Shown in pieces: positions 1 to 7,830 of a DNA stretch of 14,374 bases. Both the position numbers and the translations under genes were made by a program. Within the stretch, counting starts at the first letter, position 1, and every line of letters begins with the position of its first letter. This DNA is from an uncultured Prevotella sp. (lineage in GTDB: Bacteria > Bacteroidota > Bacteroidia > Bacteroidales > Bacteroidaceae), in NCBI GenBank assembly GCA_900769055.1, contig CAAGFF010000252.1, positions 1 through 14,374 on the forward strand. The letters run 5' to 3'. The notes beneath the pieces were generated by a model. It was not told the DNA's origin and made no database searches. It was given only the letters and a program-made list of their open reading frames with translations.

Positions 1-160
1 CCTGCCCCCGTCTTTCTCCCCTGCACATCCTCGCTACGCTCGTATGTACAGGGTTAAGACCGCTTCGCTTAGTACTGCCTTCCAGGCAGGTCATGGTTGC
101 AAAATCCCCACTGAATTTCTACTGAGCCCTTACCCTTGGTAATTCAGAGATTGGACAGCA
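1..160. repeat. Gene-free left edge with two inverted repeats, possible interspersed repeat or structured RNA
   Basis: No credible coding region is seen here. Two inverted repeats stand out. CCCTGCACAT at 19-28 faces ATGTACAGGG at 44-53, ten positions with one non-Watson-Crick pair. CTGCC at 75-79 faces GGCAG at 85-89 across a 5-nt loop. The single mismatch of the longer stem is C-A if read on the plus strand but G-U if read on the minus strand, so any folded RNA would more likely be minus-sense. A weaker 7-bp inverted repeat (111-117 with 141-147) follows. The stretch lies beyond the ribH terminator and may be an interspersed repeat of this genome. I do not recognise a named RNA family. Confidence 0.35.
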
Positions 161-162
161 TA

Positions 163-208
163 TGAAAAAACATCCGCAACGCCTCTTTAGTAGGAGTTGC
201 GGATGTTT
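163..208 (-). terminator. Intrinsic terminator of the TPR-ribH operon
   Basis: A perfect 13-bp stem is formed by 168-180 (AAACATCCGCAAC) and 196-208 (GTTGCGGATGTTT), with a 15-nt loop. On the minus strand the stem runs straight into a tract of six T (plus-strand A at 165-170), the layout of a Rho-independent terminator. It lies about 50 bp after the ribH stop codon. On the plus strand the T-rich tract after the stem is interrupted, so plus-strand activity is less likely. Confidence 0.8.
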
Positions 209-260
209 AATATTGTTTTGGTTTGTAACCTTGCCTGCTTGTTGATATCAGCTTCGTGTT

Positions 261-737
261 TTAGAATTTTGCCATCTTTATGGCATCGATGGCACATTCA
301 TCTCCCTTGTTGCCGAACTTGCCTCCGCTGCGCTCCTGAGCCTGCTCAAGAGTGTCGGTTGTAAGCAAGCCGTAGATGACGGGAGTGCCTTGTGTGGCAT
401 TGAGGCGTGAGATACCGAATGTTACACCCTGACAGATGTAGTCGAAGTGGGGAGTCTCTCCACGGATGACGCTGCCAAGGATTATTACGGCATCGTAACC
501 ACCATTGAGAACCATCTGGCGAGCACCATAGATAAGCTCGAAGCTGCCTGGTACTGTCTTTACGTGAATGTTCTCAGGCAGTGCGCCATGTTTCTCAAGA
601 GTACTTACCGCACCATTGAGCAGTGCACCAGTAATCTCTGGATTCCATTCCGCAACAACGATGCCGAAGCACATGTTGCTTGCGTCGGGAACTTTAGACA
701 AGTCGTAGTCCGACAGATTGTGGAGTGCAGTTGCCAT
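261..737 (-). CDS. ribH: 6,7-dimethyl-8-ribityllumazine synthase (lumazine synthase)
   Basis: The 158-residue protein catalyses the penultimate step of riboflavin synthesis: condensation of 5-amino-6-ribitylamino-uracil with 3,4-dihydroxy-2-butanone 4-phosphate in the cytoplasm. Visible family motifs are AEWNPEIT (29-36, aromatic residue of the substrate pocket), PGSFEL (63-68), GSVIRGETPHFDYIC (88-102, with the likely catalytic His97) and the C-terminal GNKGDECAIDAI segment. Length is normal for the family. The start ATG overlaps the stop codon of the upstream TPR gene by one base (TAATG), so translation is probably coupled and both genes share the promoter at 1473-1504. An intrinsic terminator follows. 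The family assignment is secure; operon membership is inferred from spacing. Confidence 0.97.
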   Translation of the reverse strand: MATALHNLSDYDLSKVPDASNMCFGIVVAEWNPEITGALLNGAVSTLEKHGALPENIHVKTVPGSFELIYGARQMVLNGGYDAVIILGSVIRGETPHFDYICQGVTFGISRLNATQGTPVIYGLLTTDTLEQAQERSGGKFGNKGDECAIDAIKMAKF

Positions 738-1432
738 TATTTGAGAGTAGCCCTTTCGATATACTTGTCAATTTCCTGGTTCTGTACAACCATTGCGTTG
801 ACATAGTTAGCCTTGATGTCCTTGTATATCTTTGCAGCCTCTTCCTTCTTGCCCTGAGACTCAAGAATTTGTCCGGCCTGGAGCAGGAATGTTGGGGCGA
901 TGCTGTAGTTGCGTCCGTTCTTAGCCTTTGAGTCGGCCATGTCAGCAGCCTTCTTCAAGTCCTTTACGGCCTCGTCGAGCTTGCCGAGCTTTGCATATAC
1001 GTTGCCGCGTGCAGCGATGGCTGCAGGGCTGACCATTGCATCGTTTGCAGGAGAGTAGTCGTTGAGGTATTTCAGAGCCTCTGCGTCCTTGCCGAGGAAA
1101 GCGTAGCTCAGACCGGCATACAGCTTGGCAAGGTTGCCTGCATCGGTGCTGCTGTAGTCGCTTGCTATCTTTACGAAACCTACGTAGCCGGCACCATCGC
1201 CATTGAGAGCCTTGTCATACTGCTCCATGCCGAAGTATTCCTGACCACGTGCGATAGCGGTGCTTGCCTTGTCCTGACGCGGACCTCCGATAAACTCGTT
1301 GTAACCAAAGAAGCCTGCGATGATTACGAGAATTGCCACTACGGCAATAGCGATGGTCTTCTTGTTCTTCTCAAAGAAAACCTCTGTCTTTGTGACTGCC
1401 TCTGGGGCTGTCTGCTCATTCTTTTTTGCCAT
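737..1432 (-). CDS. Membrane-anchored tetratricopeptide-repeat protein
   Basis: A 231-residue protein with a short charged N-terminus, one transmembrane helix at about residues 26-45, and an alpha-helical tail carrying TPR-like repeats. The clearest are around 100-125 (AGLSYAFLGKDAEALKYL), 140-165 (ARGNVYAKLGKLDEAVKDL) and 180-210 (GQILESQGKKEEAAKIY). A single N-terminal anchor followed by TPRs recalls the YfgM-like family, which binds the SecYEG translocon and periplasmic chaperones, but that is an analogy only. No enzymatic motif is seen. It is the first gene of a two-gene operon with ribH, sharing one base (TAATG), although no functional link to riboflavin is evident. The start ATG lies about 35 nt downstream of the predicted transcription start. 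Confidence 0.88.
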   Translation of the reverse strand: MAKKNEQTAPEAVTKTEVFFEKNKKTIAIAVVAILVIIAGFFGYNEFIGGPRQDKASTAIARGQEYFGMEQYDKALNGDGAGYVGFVKIASDYSSTDAGNLAKLYAGLSYAFLGKDAEALKYLNDYSPANDAMVSPAAIAARGNVYAKLGKLDEAVKDLKKAADMADSKAKNGRNYSIAPTFLLQAGQILESQGKKEEAAKIYKDIKANYVNAMVVQNQEIDKYIERATLK

Positions 1433-1472
1433 TATTGTTGATGTTTTTTATTTTATGCGTGTTTAAGCGTGG

Positions 1473-1504
1473 CAAAATTACTGAATTTCTTTCACTTATG
1501 GAAA
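1473..1504 (-). promoter_or_regulatory. Bacteroidetes-type promoter for TPR-ribH
   Basis: The minus strand reads TAATTTTG at 1480-1473, matching the -7 consensus TAnnTTTG. TTTC at 1504-1501 lies 20 nt upstream, one mismatch from the -33 TTTG. Transcription would start near 1466-1468, leaving a leader of about 35 nt before the ATG at 1432. It stands back to back with the recF promoter. Confidence 0.6.
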
Positions 1505-1520
1505 TTTATCCAATACTTTT

Positions 1521-1552
1521 TTCGTTTTTCAATGATAAATGGTGTAACTTTG
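1521..1552 (+). promoter_or_regulatory. Bacteroidetes-type promoter for recF-DUF721
   Basis: TAACTTTG at 1545-1552 is an exact -7 TAnnTTTG match. TTCG at 1521-1524 lies 20 nt upstream, one mismatch from the -33 TTTG. The predicted start of transcription (about 1556-1560) falls between the two candidate recF start codons at 1554 and 1563, which argues for the downstream ATG and a very short leader. Confidence 0.6.
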
Positions 1553-1562
1553 CATGATAAAT

Positions 1563-2687
1563 ATGGTACTTCAAAAGATTTCTATACTCAATTACAAGAA
1601 TATCAAGGAGGCAGAGCTGGAGTTCTCTGCCAACATCAACTGTTTTGTCGGGCATAATGGTGAGGGAAAGACCAATCTGCTCGATGCCATATATTATCTG
1701 TCGTTCTGCAAGAGCGCATTCAGTGCCATGGATTCACAGGTTATCTGCCACGACAGTGACTTCTTCGCCATTGAGGGTACCTATGTGGACGAGAATGCTG
1801 AGTCGAATGTTGTATATGCAGGAATGAAGCGTGGCTCAAAGAAACACGTCAAGAGAAACAAGAAGGAATATAAAAGGTTTTCTCAGCATATAGGACTTGT
1901 TCCGCTGGTTTTCGTGTCACCGTCTGACACCTTGCTTATTGACGGCGGAAGTGAGGAACGCCGCAGACTGATGGATATTGTCATTTCCCAGTATGACTAT
2001 TCGTATATAGAGGCTTTGGCAAGATACAACAGGGCCTTGCAACAGCGCAACGCCATGTTGAAACAGGATGATGAGCCTGACCTGACGCTTATGGAGGTAC
2101 TGGAGGAGGAAATGGCCTGTCAGGGGGAGATTGTTTATGGCAAAAGGCAGAAATTTGTTGAGGAACTTGTACCGGTGTTCCAGAATGTATACAATCATAT
2201 TGCAGACAACAAGGAGACCGTAAGCCTCCGTTATGTATCGCATTGTCAGCGTGGGCCGCTGCTCGATGTCATCAGACGCGACAGGTTTAAGGACCGCGCT
2301 GTCGGCTATAGTCTTCATGGAGTGCATCGTGACGACTTGGAGATGATGCTCGGTAACTATATGATGAAGCGTGAGGGCTCGCAAGGACAGAACAAGACGT
2401 TTGTCATAGCTTTGAAGCTTGCGCAGTTTGATTTTCTCAAGCGCACGGTATCGCGCACTACGCCATTGCTTCTGCTTGACGATATTTTTGACAAGCTTGA
2501 CTCGGGTAGGGTAGAGCAGATTGTAAAGTTGGTTTCTGGCGACAGCTATGGTCAGATTTTTATCACGGACACCAACCGTGACCATCTTGACAAGATACTC
2601 CAGCACTCGGTATCTGACTACAAGCTGTTTTATGTAAGCAATGGTGAGATGACGGAAAAGAAGGAGGTGGAAGATGTTCAAGCGTGA
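1563..2687 (+). CDS. recF: DNA replication and repair protein RecF
   Basis: RecF is an SMC/ABC-like ATPase that binds gapped DNA at stalled forks and, with RecO and RecR, helps load RecA. Seen here, counted from the ATG at 1563 (374 residues): the N-terminal MVLQKISILNYKNI strand typical of RecF, Walker A GHNGEGKT (30-37), the ABC signature SQGQNKT (273-279) and Walker B LLLLDD (302-307) followed by IFDKLD. An in-frame ATG at 1554 would add three residues (MIN), but it sits only one base after the -7 element and probably upstream of the transcription start, so 1563 is preferred. The 3' end overlaps the DUF721 gene by 14 nt, indicating a two-gene operon. Confidence 0.95.
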   Translation: MVLQKISILNYKNIKEAELEFSANINCFVGHNGEGKTNLLDAIYYLSFCKSAFSAMDSQVICHDSDFFAIEGTYVDENAESNVVYAGMKRGSKKHVKRNKKEYKRFSQHIGLVPLVFVSPSDTLLIDGGSEERRRLMDIVISQYDYSYIEALARYNRALQQRNAMLKQDDEPDLTLMEVLEEEMACQGEIVYGKRQKFVEELVPVFQNVYNHIADNKETVSLRYVSHCQRGPLLDVIRRDRFKDRAVGYSLHGVHRDDLEMMLGNYMMKREGSQGQNKTFVIALKLAQFDFLKRTVSRTTPLLLLDDIFDKLDSGRVEQIVKLVSGDSYGQIFITDTNRDHLDKILQHSVSDYKLFYVSNGEMTEKKEVEDVQA

Positions 2688-2964
2688 TGTTCTTCCGTTG
2701 GATGAGGTGTTGAGGAAATTCCTTCGTGAAGAGGGACTTGAGGTGCCGCTCCAGCAGAAGCGCCTTATTGATGCATGGGAAGTGGTTACGGGTAATATAG
2801 TGTCCCGATATACGGCAGAGAAGTTCATCCGCAACCAGACGCTTTTTGTGAAGATTACAAATCCCGCGCTCAGACAGGACCTTAGCATGATGCGCACGCA
2901 ATTGGTGAAAAGACTAAACGAGCAGGTTGGCTCGTTTATCATTAGCGATATAAAAATATTCTGA
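2674..2964 (+). CDS. DUF721 (DciA-like) protein
   Basis: A 96-residue protein with the features of the DUF721 family: an amphipathic N-terminus, LIDAWEVVTGNIVSRYTAE (31-49) and a C-terminal LFVKITNPALRQDLSMM (57-73) strand-helix segment. DciA, a member of this family, is the ancestral bacterial loader or partner of the replicative helicase DnaB. The next-door recF fits a role in replication, but a helicase-loading function here is inferred from family only. The start overlaps the recF 3' end by 14 nt and is preceded by AAGGAGG (2661-2667), an unusually complete Shine-Dalgarno for this phylum, 6 nt before the ATG. The stop lies 16 bp from the convergent cyclo-ligase gene, with no visible hairpin between. 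Confidence 0.88.
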   Translation: MFKRDVLPLDEVLRKFLREEGLEVPLQQKRLIDAWEVVTGNIVSRYTAEKFIRNQTLFVKITNPALRQDLSMMRTQLVKRLNEQVGSFIISDIKIF

Positions 2965-2980
2965 CCTGCTGATAAGGCAT

Positions 2981-3511
2981 TTACAGTACTTCGTCCATGG
3001 CTATATCGTGGGTTGAATGCGGAACATGGTCAACTTTCTGGAAGTCAAAGCATACACCTATTTTATATATGTGTGGTATGGCGGACAGGAAACGGTCGTA
3101 ATATCCCTTTCCCCTTCCCAGCCGGTTGCCATCGTAGTCGAAAGACATTCCCGGCACTATCGCCAGGTCTATGGTCTTAAGGTCTGAGTATTTCTCGCCC
3201 ACAGGCTCGGCAATGCCGAAAGCTCCCATCTTCAAGTCATCTGCATTCCTGTAAATCCTTGCCTCCATATCAGTATCGCTTACTACGGCAGGCAACAGCA
3301 CCTTCTTGCCCATGCGTGCCAGTTCGTCCACAAGGCTGTGGGTGCAGACCTCATCGGGCAGGGAGTAATAGAGCAATATGGTTCTTGCGGCGGCGACACG
3401 TGGATGTGCGAGTAGCCTCTGGCATACGGCAAGCGACAATTCCCGAAGCTCGTCGCTTGAGAATTGCCGCTTGCGCTGTCTTATAATATCCCTTAGTTCT
3501 TTCTTGTTCAT
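2981..3511 (-). CDS. 5-formyltetrahydrofolate cyclo-ligase
   Basis: A 176-residue cytoplasmic enzyme of the MTHFS family, which uses ATP to convert 5-formyl-tetrahydrofolate to 5,10-methenyl-tetrahydrofolate and so returns this storage form to the one-carbon pool. The diagnostic C-terminal segment is present: VPGMSFDYDGNRLGRGKGYYDRF (119-141), with the GRGKGYYDR loop that binds the substrates. The basic N-terminus and the YYSLPDEVCT segment (48-57) also match. Length is typical. Its ATG overlaps the TGA of the upstream S41 protease (ATGA, 4 nt), so translation is probably coupled. It is the last gene of the leftward operon starting at 7740. Confidence 0.95.
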   Translation of the reverse strand: MNKKELRDIIRQRKRQFSSDELRELSLAVCQRLLAHPRVAAARTILLYYSLPDEVCTHSLVDELARMGKKVLLPAVVSDTDMEARIYRNADDLKMGAFGIAEPVGEKYSDLKTIDLAIVPGMSFDYDGNRLGRGKGYYDRFLSAIPHIYKIGVCFDFQKVDHVPHSTHDIAMDEVL

Positions 3512-5160
3512 TTCCTTTTCTTGTCTTCTTCCGCCTTCTCAGGTGCTTTAGGGAAAGCCTCTCCCTTGCGGAATACCTCCAGGGCGGCCTTTATCACGCG
3601 GTCGTCCTGATTAATGTATTGCGTCCATGCCTGCTCGTCGAGCATGTTGTAGATGATGCTGCTGTTGATATCCCTCTCCAGCAGGCTGTGCGACTTCTTT
3701 ATCATCAGGTTGCGGCGCTGCAGGCCATGGCTGTTGGCATAGTTGGCAAATTGGTCAACGGTGTTCTGCTTCTTAAGATAGCTGACCAGCTCCAGCATCT
3801 CCACGAACTTCTGCATCTTCTGTCTGTTCTCATCCGTGTAGGAGTATGCAAACTGCAGGATTAGTCCGCTTAAGACAGCCTCCTTGTAGTATGAGGTTAT
3901 GCCAAGTGTGTCCTCGGGAATGAAGATGTCGGGAGTGATACCGCCTCCGCCGTAGACAGAGCGTCCAAGTGCCGTGTGATAGGCTGGGCCTGTATGCTTG
4001 ATGCTGTCCTGATAGAAGAACTCTCCATGCTGGTAGCGTGTTATCAGATCCTGCCTGTAATCACTGTCGTCGCCCAAGGTGTATGGTTTCTGGATGCATC
4101 TGCCGGATGGAGTGTAGTATCTGGCGATGGTAAGCCTAATCAGGCTGCCGTCAGGGAAACCAATCTGCTGCTGCACAAGACCCTTTCCGAAAGAGCGGCG
4201 GCCAATAATGGTGCCACGGTCGTTGTCCTGTATGGCTCCGGCGAAAATCTCTGATGCCGATGCGGAGCCTTCGTTTATCAGAACAATCAGTGGTATGTCC
4301 TGATAGCTGCCATGTCCGTTGGAAATGTAGTCCTGCCTTGGCGACTTCCGTCCCTCAGTATAGACTATAATCTTTCCCTTGGGCAGGAACTCGTTGGCCA
4401 TCTGCACTGCACTCTGCAGGTAGCCACCCTTGTTGTCGCGCAGGTCAATGACAAGATTGCTGAAGTTCTCCTGTGACAGCTGCGCCAGGGCTATGAGCAA
4501 CTCGGTATATGTCTTCTCACCGAAGTTCTTTATCCTGATATAGCCCGTATCGTCATCGAGCATATATACAGCTGTCACGCTCTTTGTCGGTATCTCGCCG
4601 CGTGTGATGGTCATGTAGACTGGTTTCTTGTGCCCATACCTTACCACGCCAATCTTAACCTTTGTGTCTTTTGGCCCCTTGAGCCTGTGCATGGCCTCCT
4701 CGTTGGTTACCTTCTTGCCAACGAACGGCTTGTCATCGATGCTCACAATCTTGTCGCCGGCAAGCACGCCAGCCCTTTCGGCGGGTCCGTTCTTGATGAC
4801 GTTCTGCACGCGGATGGTGTCCTGTCTGATACTGAACTCTATGCCTACACCGGAGAATGAGCCTTTCAGGTCGTCGGTTGTAGACTCGACGTTCTTTGCG
4901 CTGATATATTCGGAGTGTGGGTCGAGCTCGCCAAGTATCTGCGGGATGGCTTTCTCAACGAGTGAGTCTATGTCAACCTTGTCGACGTACATGTCGTCGA
5001 CAATTCTCAGCAGGTTGGTAAGCCTGTTGCTTCCGCTGTTGATGACATTGAGCCTGTTGCCTGAAAACCTGTTGGCAAAGAAGCTGCCAATGACAATTCC
5101 CACGACCACGCATGTGGCCATGATAAGCGGCATGTAGCGGTAGGATCTATTCTGCTTCAT
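3508..5160 (-). CDS. S41 family C-terminal processing (tail-specific) peptidase
   Basis: A 550-residue protease with an N-terminal membrane anchor or uncleaved signal (about 10-27), placing the rest in the periplasm. The domain order is the S41 N-terminal helical region (45-100), a PDZ domain (about 100-190) that recognises C-terminal tails, then the catalytic core. EGSASASEIFAGA (297-309) and SFGKGLVQ (323-330) give a Ser301-Lys326 dyad with the 25-residue spacing I recall for Prc and plant D1 protease. The tail is rich in Lys and Glu. Such proteases trim or degrade envelope proteins. The gene overlaps the deaminase upstream by 14 nt and the cyclo-ligase downstream by 4 nt. The physiological substrate is unknown. 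Confidence 0.95.
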   Translation of the reverse strand: MKQNRSYRYMPLIMATCVVVGIVIGSFFANRFSGNRLNVINSGSNRLTNLLRIVDDMYVDKVDIDSLVEKAIPQILGELDPHSEYISAKNVESTTDDLKGSFSGVGIEFSIRQDTIRVQNVIKNGPAERAGVLAGDKIVSIDDKPFVGKKVTNEEAMHRLKGPKDTKVKIGVVRYGHKKPVYMTITRGEIPTKSVTAVYMLDDDTGYIRIKNFGEKTYTELLIALAQLSQENFSNLVIDLRDNKGGYLQSAVQMANEFLPKGKIIVYTEGRKSPRQDYISNGHGSYQDIPLIVLINEGSASASEIFAGAIQDNDRGTIIGRRSFGKGLVQQQIGFPDGSLIRLTIARYYTPSGRCIQKPYTLGDDSDYRQDLITRYQHGEFFYQDSIKHTGPAYHTALGRSVYGGGGITPDIFIPEDTLGITSYYKEAVLSGLILQFAYSYTDENRQKMQKFVEMLELVSYLKKQNTVDQFANYANSHGLQRRNLMIKKSHSLLERDINSSIIYNMLDEQAWTQYINQDDRVIKAALEVFRKGEAFPKAPEKAEEDKKRK

Positions 5161-5605
5161 CGTTGTTGTCTGGGTTTAAGTATATCACCTCGACTCCAGC
5201 CTGCCTGAGCAGGTCAATGCCGTCGGTGAGTCTGTATTTCTCTGCGTATACAACCTTCTTGATACCAGCCTGGATAATAAGTTTAGCACACTCTATGCAT
5301 GGCGATGCCGTGACGTAGAGTGTAGAACCATCGCTGTTGTTGGAGCTTCGTGCCAGTTTTGTTATGGCGTTGGCCTCGGCATGCAGCACGTAGGGGTGAG
5401 TGACGTTGTTGCTGTCCTCGCACTTGTTCTCGAATCCGCTTGGCGTACCGTTGTAGCCATCGCTGATGATTGTCTTGTCCTTGACTACCAGTGCTCCAAC
5501 CTTGCGTCGCTCGCAATAGCTGTTCTCTGCCCATATGCGGGCCATGCGCAGGTAACGCGCGTCGAGTAGGCTTTGTTTCTCTGTTGATGGTTCTTTTGTT
5601 GTCAT
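5147..5605 (-). CDS. dCMP deaminase family protein (ComEB-like)
   Basis: A 152-residue zinc-dependent cytidine/deoxycytidylate deaminase-fold protein. The zinc and catalytic motifs are HAEANAI (75-81; His75 ligand, Glu77 proton shuttle) and SPCIECAK (101-108; Cys103 and Cys106 ligands). The N-terminal RMARIWAENSYCERRKVGA segment and SDGYNGTPSGF (48-58) match dCMP deaminases, which make dUMP for thymidylate synthesis; naturally competent bacteria have the related ComEB. The nucleotide substrate is inferred from family. The stop codon lies inside the S41 protease gene (14-nt overlap), and the start is 44 nt after the M3 peptidase stop with no promoter motif in the gap, so it is probably co-transcribed with both. 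Confidence 0.93.
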   Translation of the reverse strand: MTTKEPSTEKQSLLDARYLRMARIWAENSYCERRKVGALVVKDKTIISDGYNGTPSGFENKCEDSNNVTHPYVLHAEANAITKLARSSNNSDGSTLYVTASPCIECAKLIIQAGIKKVVYAEKYRLTDGIDLLRQAGVEVIYLNPDNNDEAE

Positions 5606-5649
5606 GTTCCTGGGGTATCTTGTTTGACAGTCCTGTTTGTCTGTTTTGA

Positions 5650-7740
5650 TTATTGTGGGGAGTTATCAGCGTCTGTCTTTATTCCGTTCCTCTCAAGCAA
5701 GGCATCTATGGTGGGTTCTTGTCCGCGGAAACGCTTGTACAGAGTCATAGGATGCTCGGTGCCGCCTTTTGACAGTATCTCGTCCCTGAAGCGTTGGGCT
5801 GTCTGCTGGTCGAAGATGCCGTTTTTCTTGAATACGCTGAAGGCGTCTGCATCGAGCACCTCGGCCCATTTGTAGCTGTAATATCCTGCGGCATATCCTC
5901 CCGACATGATGTGCGAGAACTGTGTCGTCATGCAGGTGTCAGGCAATTGGCTCATCACCATTGCCTTGCTCCATGCCTCCTTCTCAAATGCCACGATGTC
6001 GTCCGTAAACTCGTCCTTCTTTGTATAGTAAGCCATGTCGAGCAGGCCGAAGCTCACTTGTCTCAGACATGAATATCCTATGTTGTAGTTGCGGCTCTTG
6101 ACAATACGCTCTATATAGTCATCGGGTATGGGCTCGTCGGTCTGATAATGGAATGCGAACGTGCGCAGGAACTCCTTCTCTACTGAGTAGTTCTCCATGA
6201 ACTGCGATGGCAGCTCAACGAAATCCCACCATACGTTGGTTCCAGAGAGACTCTCATACTTGGTGTTGGCAAACATTCCGTGAAGCGAGTGACCGAACTC
6301 ATGCAGGAATGTCTCCACCTCGCCAAGTGTCAGCAGCGATGGCTTTGTGTCGGTAGGCTTGCTGAGGTTCATCACCACGCTGACGTGTGGTCTCACGTTG
6401 CGGCCCTTGTAGTCTATCCATTGTCCCTGATACTCCGTCATCCACGCTCCGCTTTGTTTTCCCTTGCGGGGGAAGAAGTCGGCATAGAATACTGCTAAGT
6501 AGCTTCCGTCCTTGTCGAACACCTCGTAAGCCTTCACGTCTGGCGCATATACCTGTATGTCCTTGTTCTCCTTGAATGTTATGCCGTAGAGCCTGTTGGC
6601 CAGTCCGAAGATTCCGTCTATTACCCTGTCGAGCCGGAAATACGGACGGAGCATCTCTGAGTCAAGGTTGTATCTCTCCATCTGCAGCTTGTGGCTGTAG
6701 AAGCTGAAGTCCCATGGTTGCAGTTTGAAGTCGTCACCCTCCATGTTTTTTGCCATGGACTCAATTTCTGCAAATTCCTCGACAGCCTTTGGCTTGTATG
6801 CCTCTATGAGGTTGTCAAGCAATTTGTATACGTTGGCCGTATTTGTTGCCATACGGCGTTTCAGCACATAGTCGGCGAAAGTATCGAAGCCGAGCAGCTG
6901 TGCCATCTCGCGCCTGAGGTTGATGAGGCGTTTGCAGATGTCGAGGTTGTTCTCGGAATTGTCGTGCGTGCAAAGTGTATTCTTTGCCATGTACATCCTC
7001 TTTCGCAGTTCCCTTTGCGTGGAGTATGTCATGAAGGGTGCAAAGCTGGGGAAGTCGAGTGTGAACACCCATCCCTCCTTTCCTTTCTCCTTCGCCGTGT
7101 GCGCGGCAGCATCCCTTGCTGAGTCTGGCAGTCCGTCGAGCTGGCTCTCATCTGTGATGTGCAGCTCGAATGTCTTGGTCTCCTTCAGCAGGTTCTGCGA
7201 GAACTGCAACGAGAGCAGGCTTGCCTCCTCTGTCATGGCACGCAGCTTTTCCTTTCCTTCCTCGTCGAGCAGGGCACCACTTCTGACAAAGCCATCGTAG
7301 CTGTTCTCAAGCAGCATCTGCTCTTCGGGGTTCAGGTCTCTGTGATGCTCGTAGACATACCTGATGCGCTCAAACAGCTTCTTGTTGAGAGTAACATCAT
7401 TGCTGTGTTTTGTCAGTATGGGACTCATTTTCTGTGCCAGTGCATCCAGCTCATCGTTGCTCTCGGCACTCAGCATACAGTAGAACACGGTAGATACCCT
7501 GTCCAGCAGCGAGTAGTAGCCTACTCCCTTGGAGACATCTACGCGTGCGATGGTATTCTCGAAAGTGGGTTCTTCGGGGTCGTTTATTATCTTGTCTATC
7601 TCCTCGTCATCACGTCTGATACCTTCCATAAAAGCCTCTTCATAGTCAGAAATAGTTATCCTGTCGAAGGGGACGGTATCGTGAAGGGTGTCATAAGGAG
7701 CGAAGAATGGATTTGCTTTCTCTTTTGCAGTCTCGTTCAT
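5650..7740 (-). CDS. M3 family zinc metallopeptidase (dipeptidyl carboxypeptidase/oligopeptidase A type)
   Basis: A 696-residue peptidase of the thimet oligopeptidase clan (M3A). The HEFGH motif at 480-484 supplies two zinc-ligand histidines and catalytic Glu481. The third ligand is probably Glu509 in DFVELPSQ. The long helical N-terminal part (1-450) that encloses the active-site channel, and the C-terminal YSYKWAEVLDADAF segment, match Dcp/PrlC. No signal peptide is visible, so it is probably cytoplasmic and degrades short peptides. Length is normal. It heads the leftward operon with the deaminase, S41 protease and cyclo-ligase; a -7 promoter motif lies about 20 bp upstream. Choosing between Dcp and oligopeptidase A activity is not possible from motifs alone. 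Confidence 0.94.
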   Translation of the reverse strand: MNETAKEKANPFFAPYDTLHDTVPFDRITISDYEEAFMEGIRRDDEEIDKIINDPEEPTFENTIARVDVSKGVGYYSLLDRVSTVFYCMLSAESNDELDALAQKMSPILTKHSNDVTLNKKLFERIRYVYEHHRDLNPEEQMLLENSYDGFVRSGALLDEEGKEKLRAMTEEASLLSLQFSQNLLKETKTFELHITDESQLDGLPDSARDAAAHTAKEKGKEGWVFTLDFPSFAPFMTYSTQRELRKRMYMAKNTLCTHDNSENNLDICKRLINLRREMAQLLGFDTFADYVLKRRMATNTANVYKLLDNLIEAYKPKAVEEFAEIESMAKNMEGDDFKLQPWDFSFYSHKLQMERYNLDSEMLRPYFRLDRVIDGIFGLANRLYGITFKENKDIQVYAPDVKAYEVFDKDGSYLAVFYADFFPRKGKQSGAWMTEYQGQWIDYKGRNVRPHVSVVMNLSKPTDTKPSLLTLGEVETFLHEFGHSLHGMFANTKYESLSGTNVWWDFVELPSQFMENYSVEKEFLRTFAFHYQTDEPIPDDYIERIVKSRNYNIGYSCLRQVSFGLLDMAYYTKKDEFTDDIVAFEKEAWSKAMVMSQLPDTCMTTQFSHIMSGGYAAGYYSYKWAEVLDADAFSVFKKNGIFDQQTAQRFRDEILSKGGTEHPMTLYKRFRGQEPTIDALLERNGIKTDADNSPQ

Positions 7741-7759
7741 ATATCATTATATTTTCATG

Positions 7760-7767
7760 CAAAAGTA
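7760..7767 (-). promoter_or_regulatory. Promoter -7 element for the M3 peptidase operon
   Basis: The minus strand reads TACTTTTG at 7767-7760, an exact TAnnTTTG match, about 20 nt before the ATG at 7740. No good -33 TTTG is seen at the expected 19-21 nt spacing, so the call rests on the -7 element and its position. Confidence 0.45.
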
Positions 7768-7830
7768 CAAAAAAAGATTGGAGTCACGTATTGGATAAGC
7801 AAATTTAACATAGTGCCTGCTTCCAGAAGC

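Noticed and set aside
1917..2942. Long minus-strand open frame of 341 codons opposite recF
   Set aside because: It is fully antisense to recF, whose Walker and signature motifs are intact. The translation has no recognisable domain and its composition looks like a shadow frame.
7811..7830. Possible terminator after the Crp-type gene (GCTTC/GAAGC)
   Set aside because: The loop would be only 2 nt and no T tract follows, so a functional intrinsic terminator is not supported.
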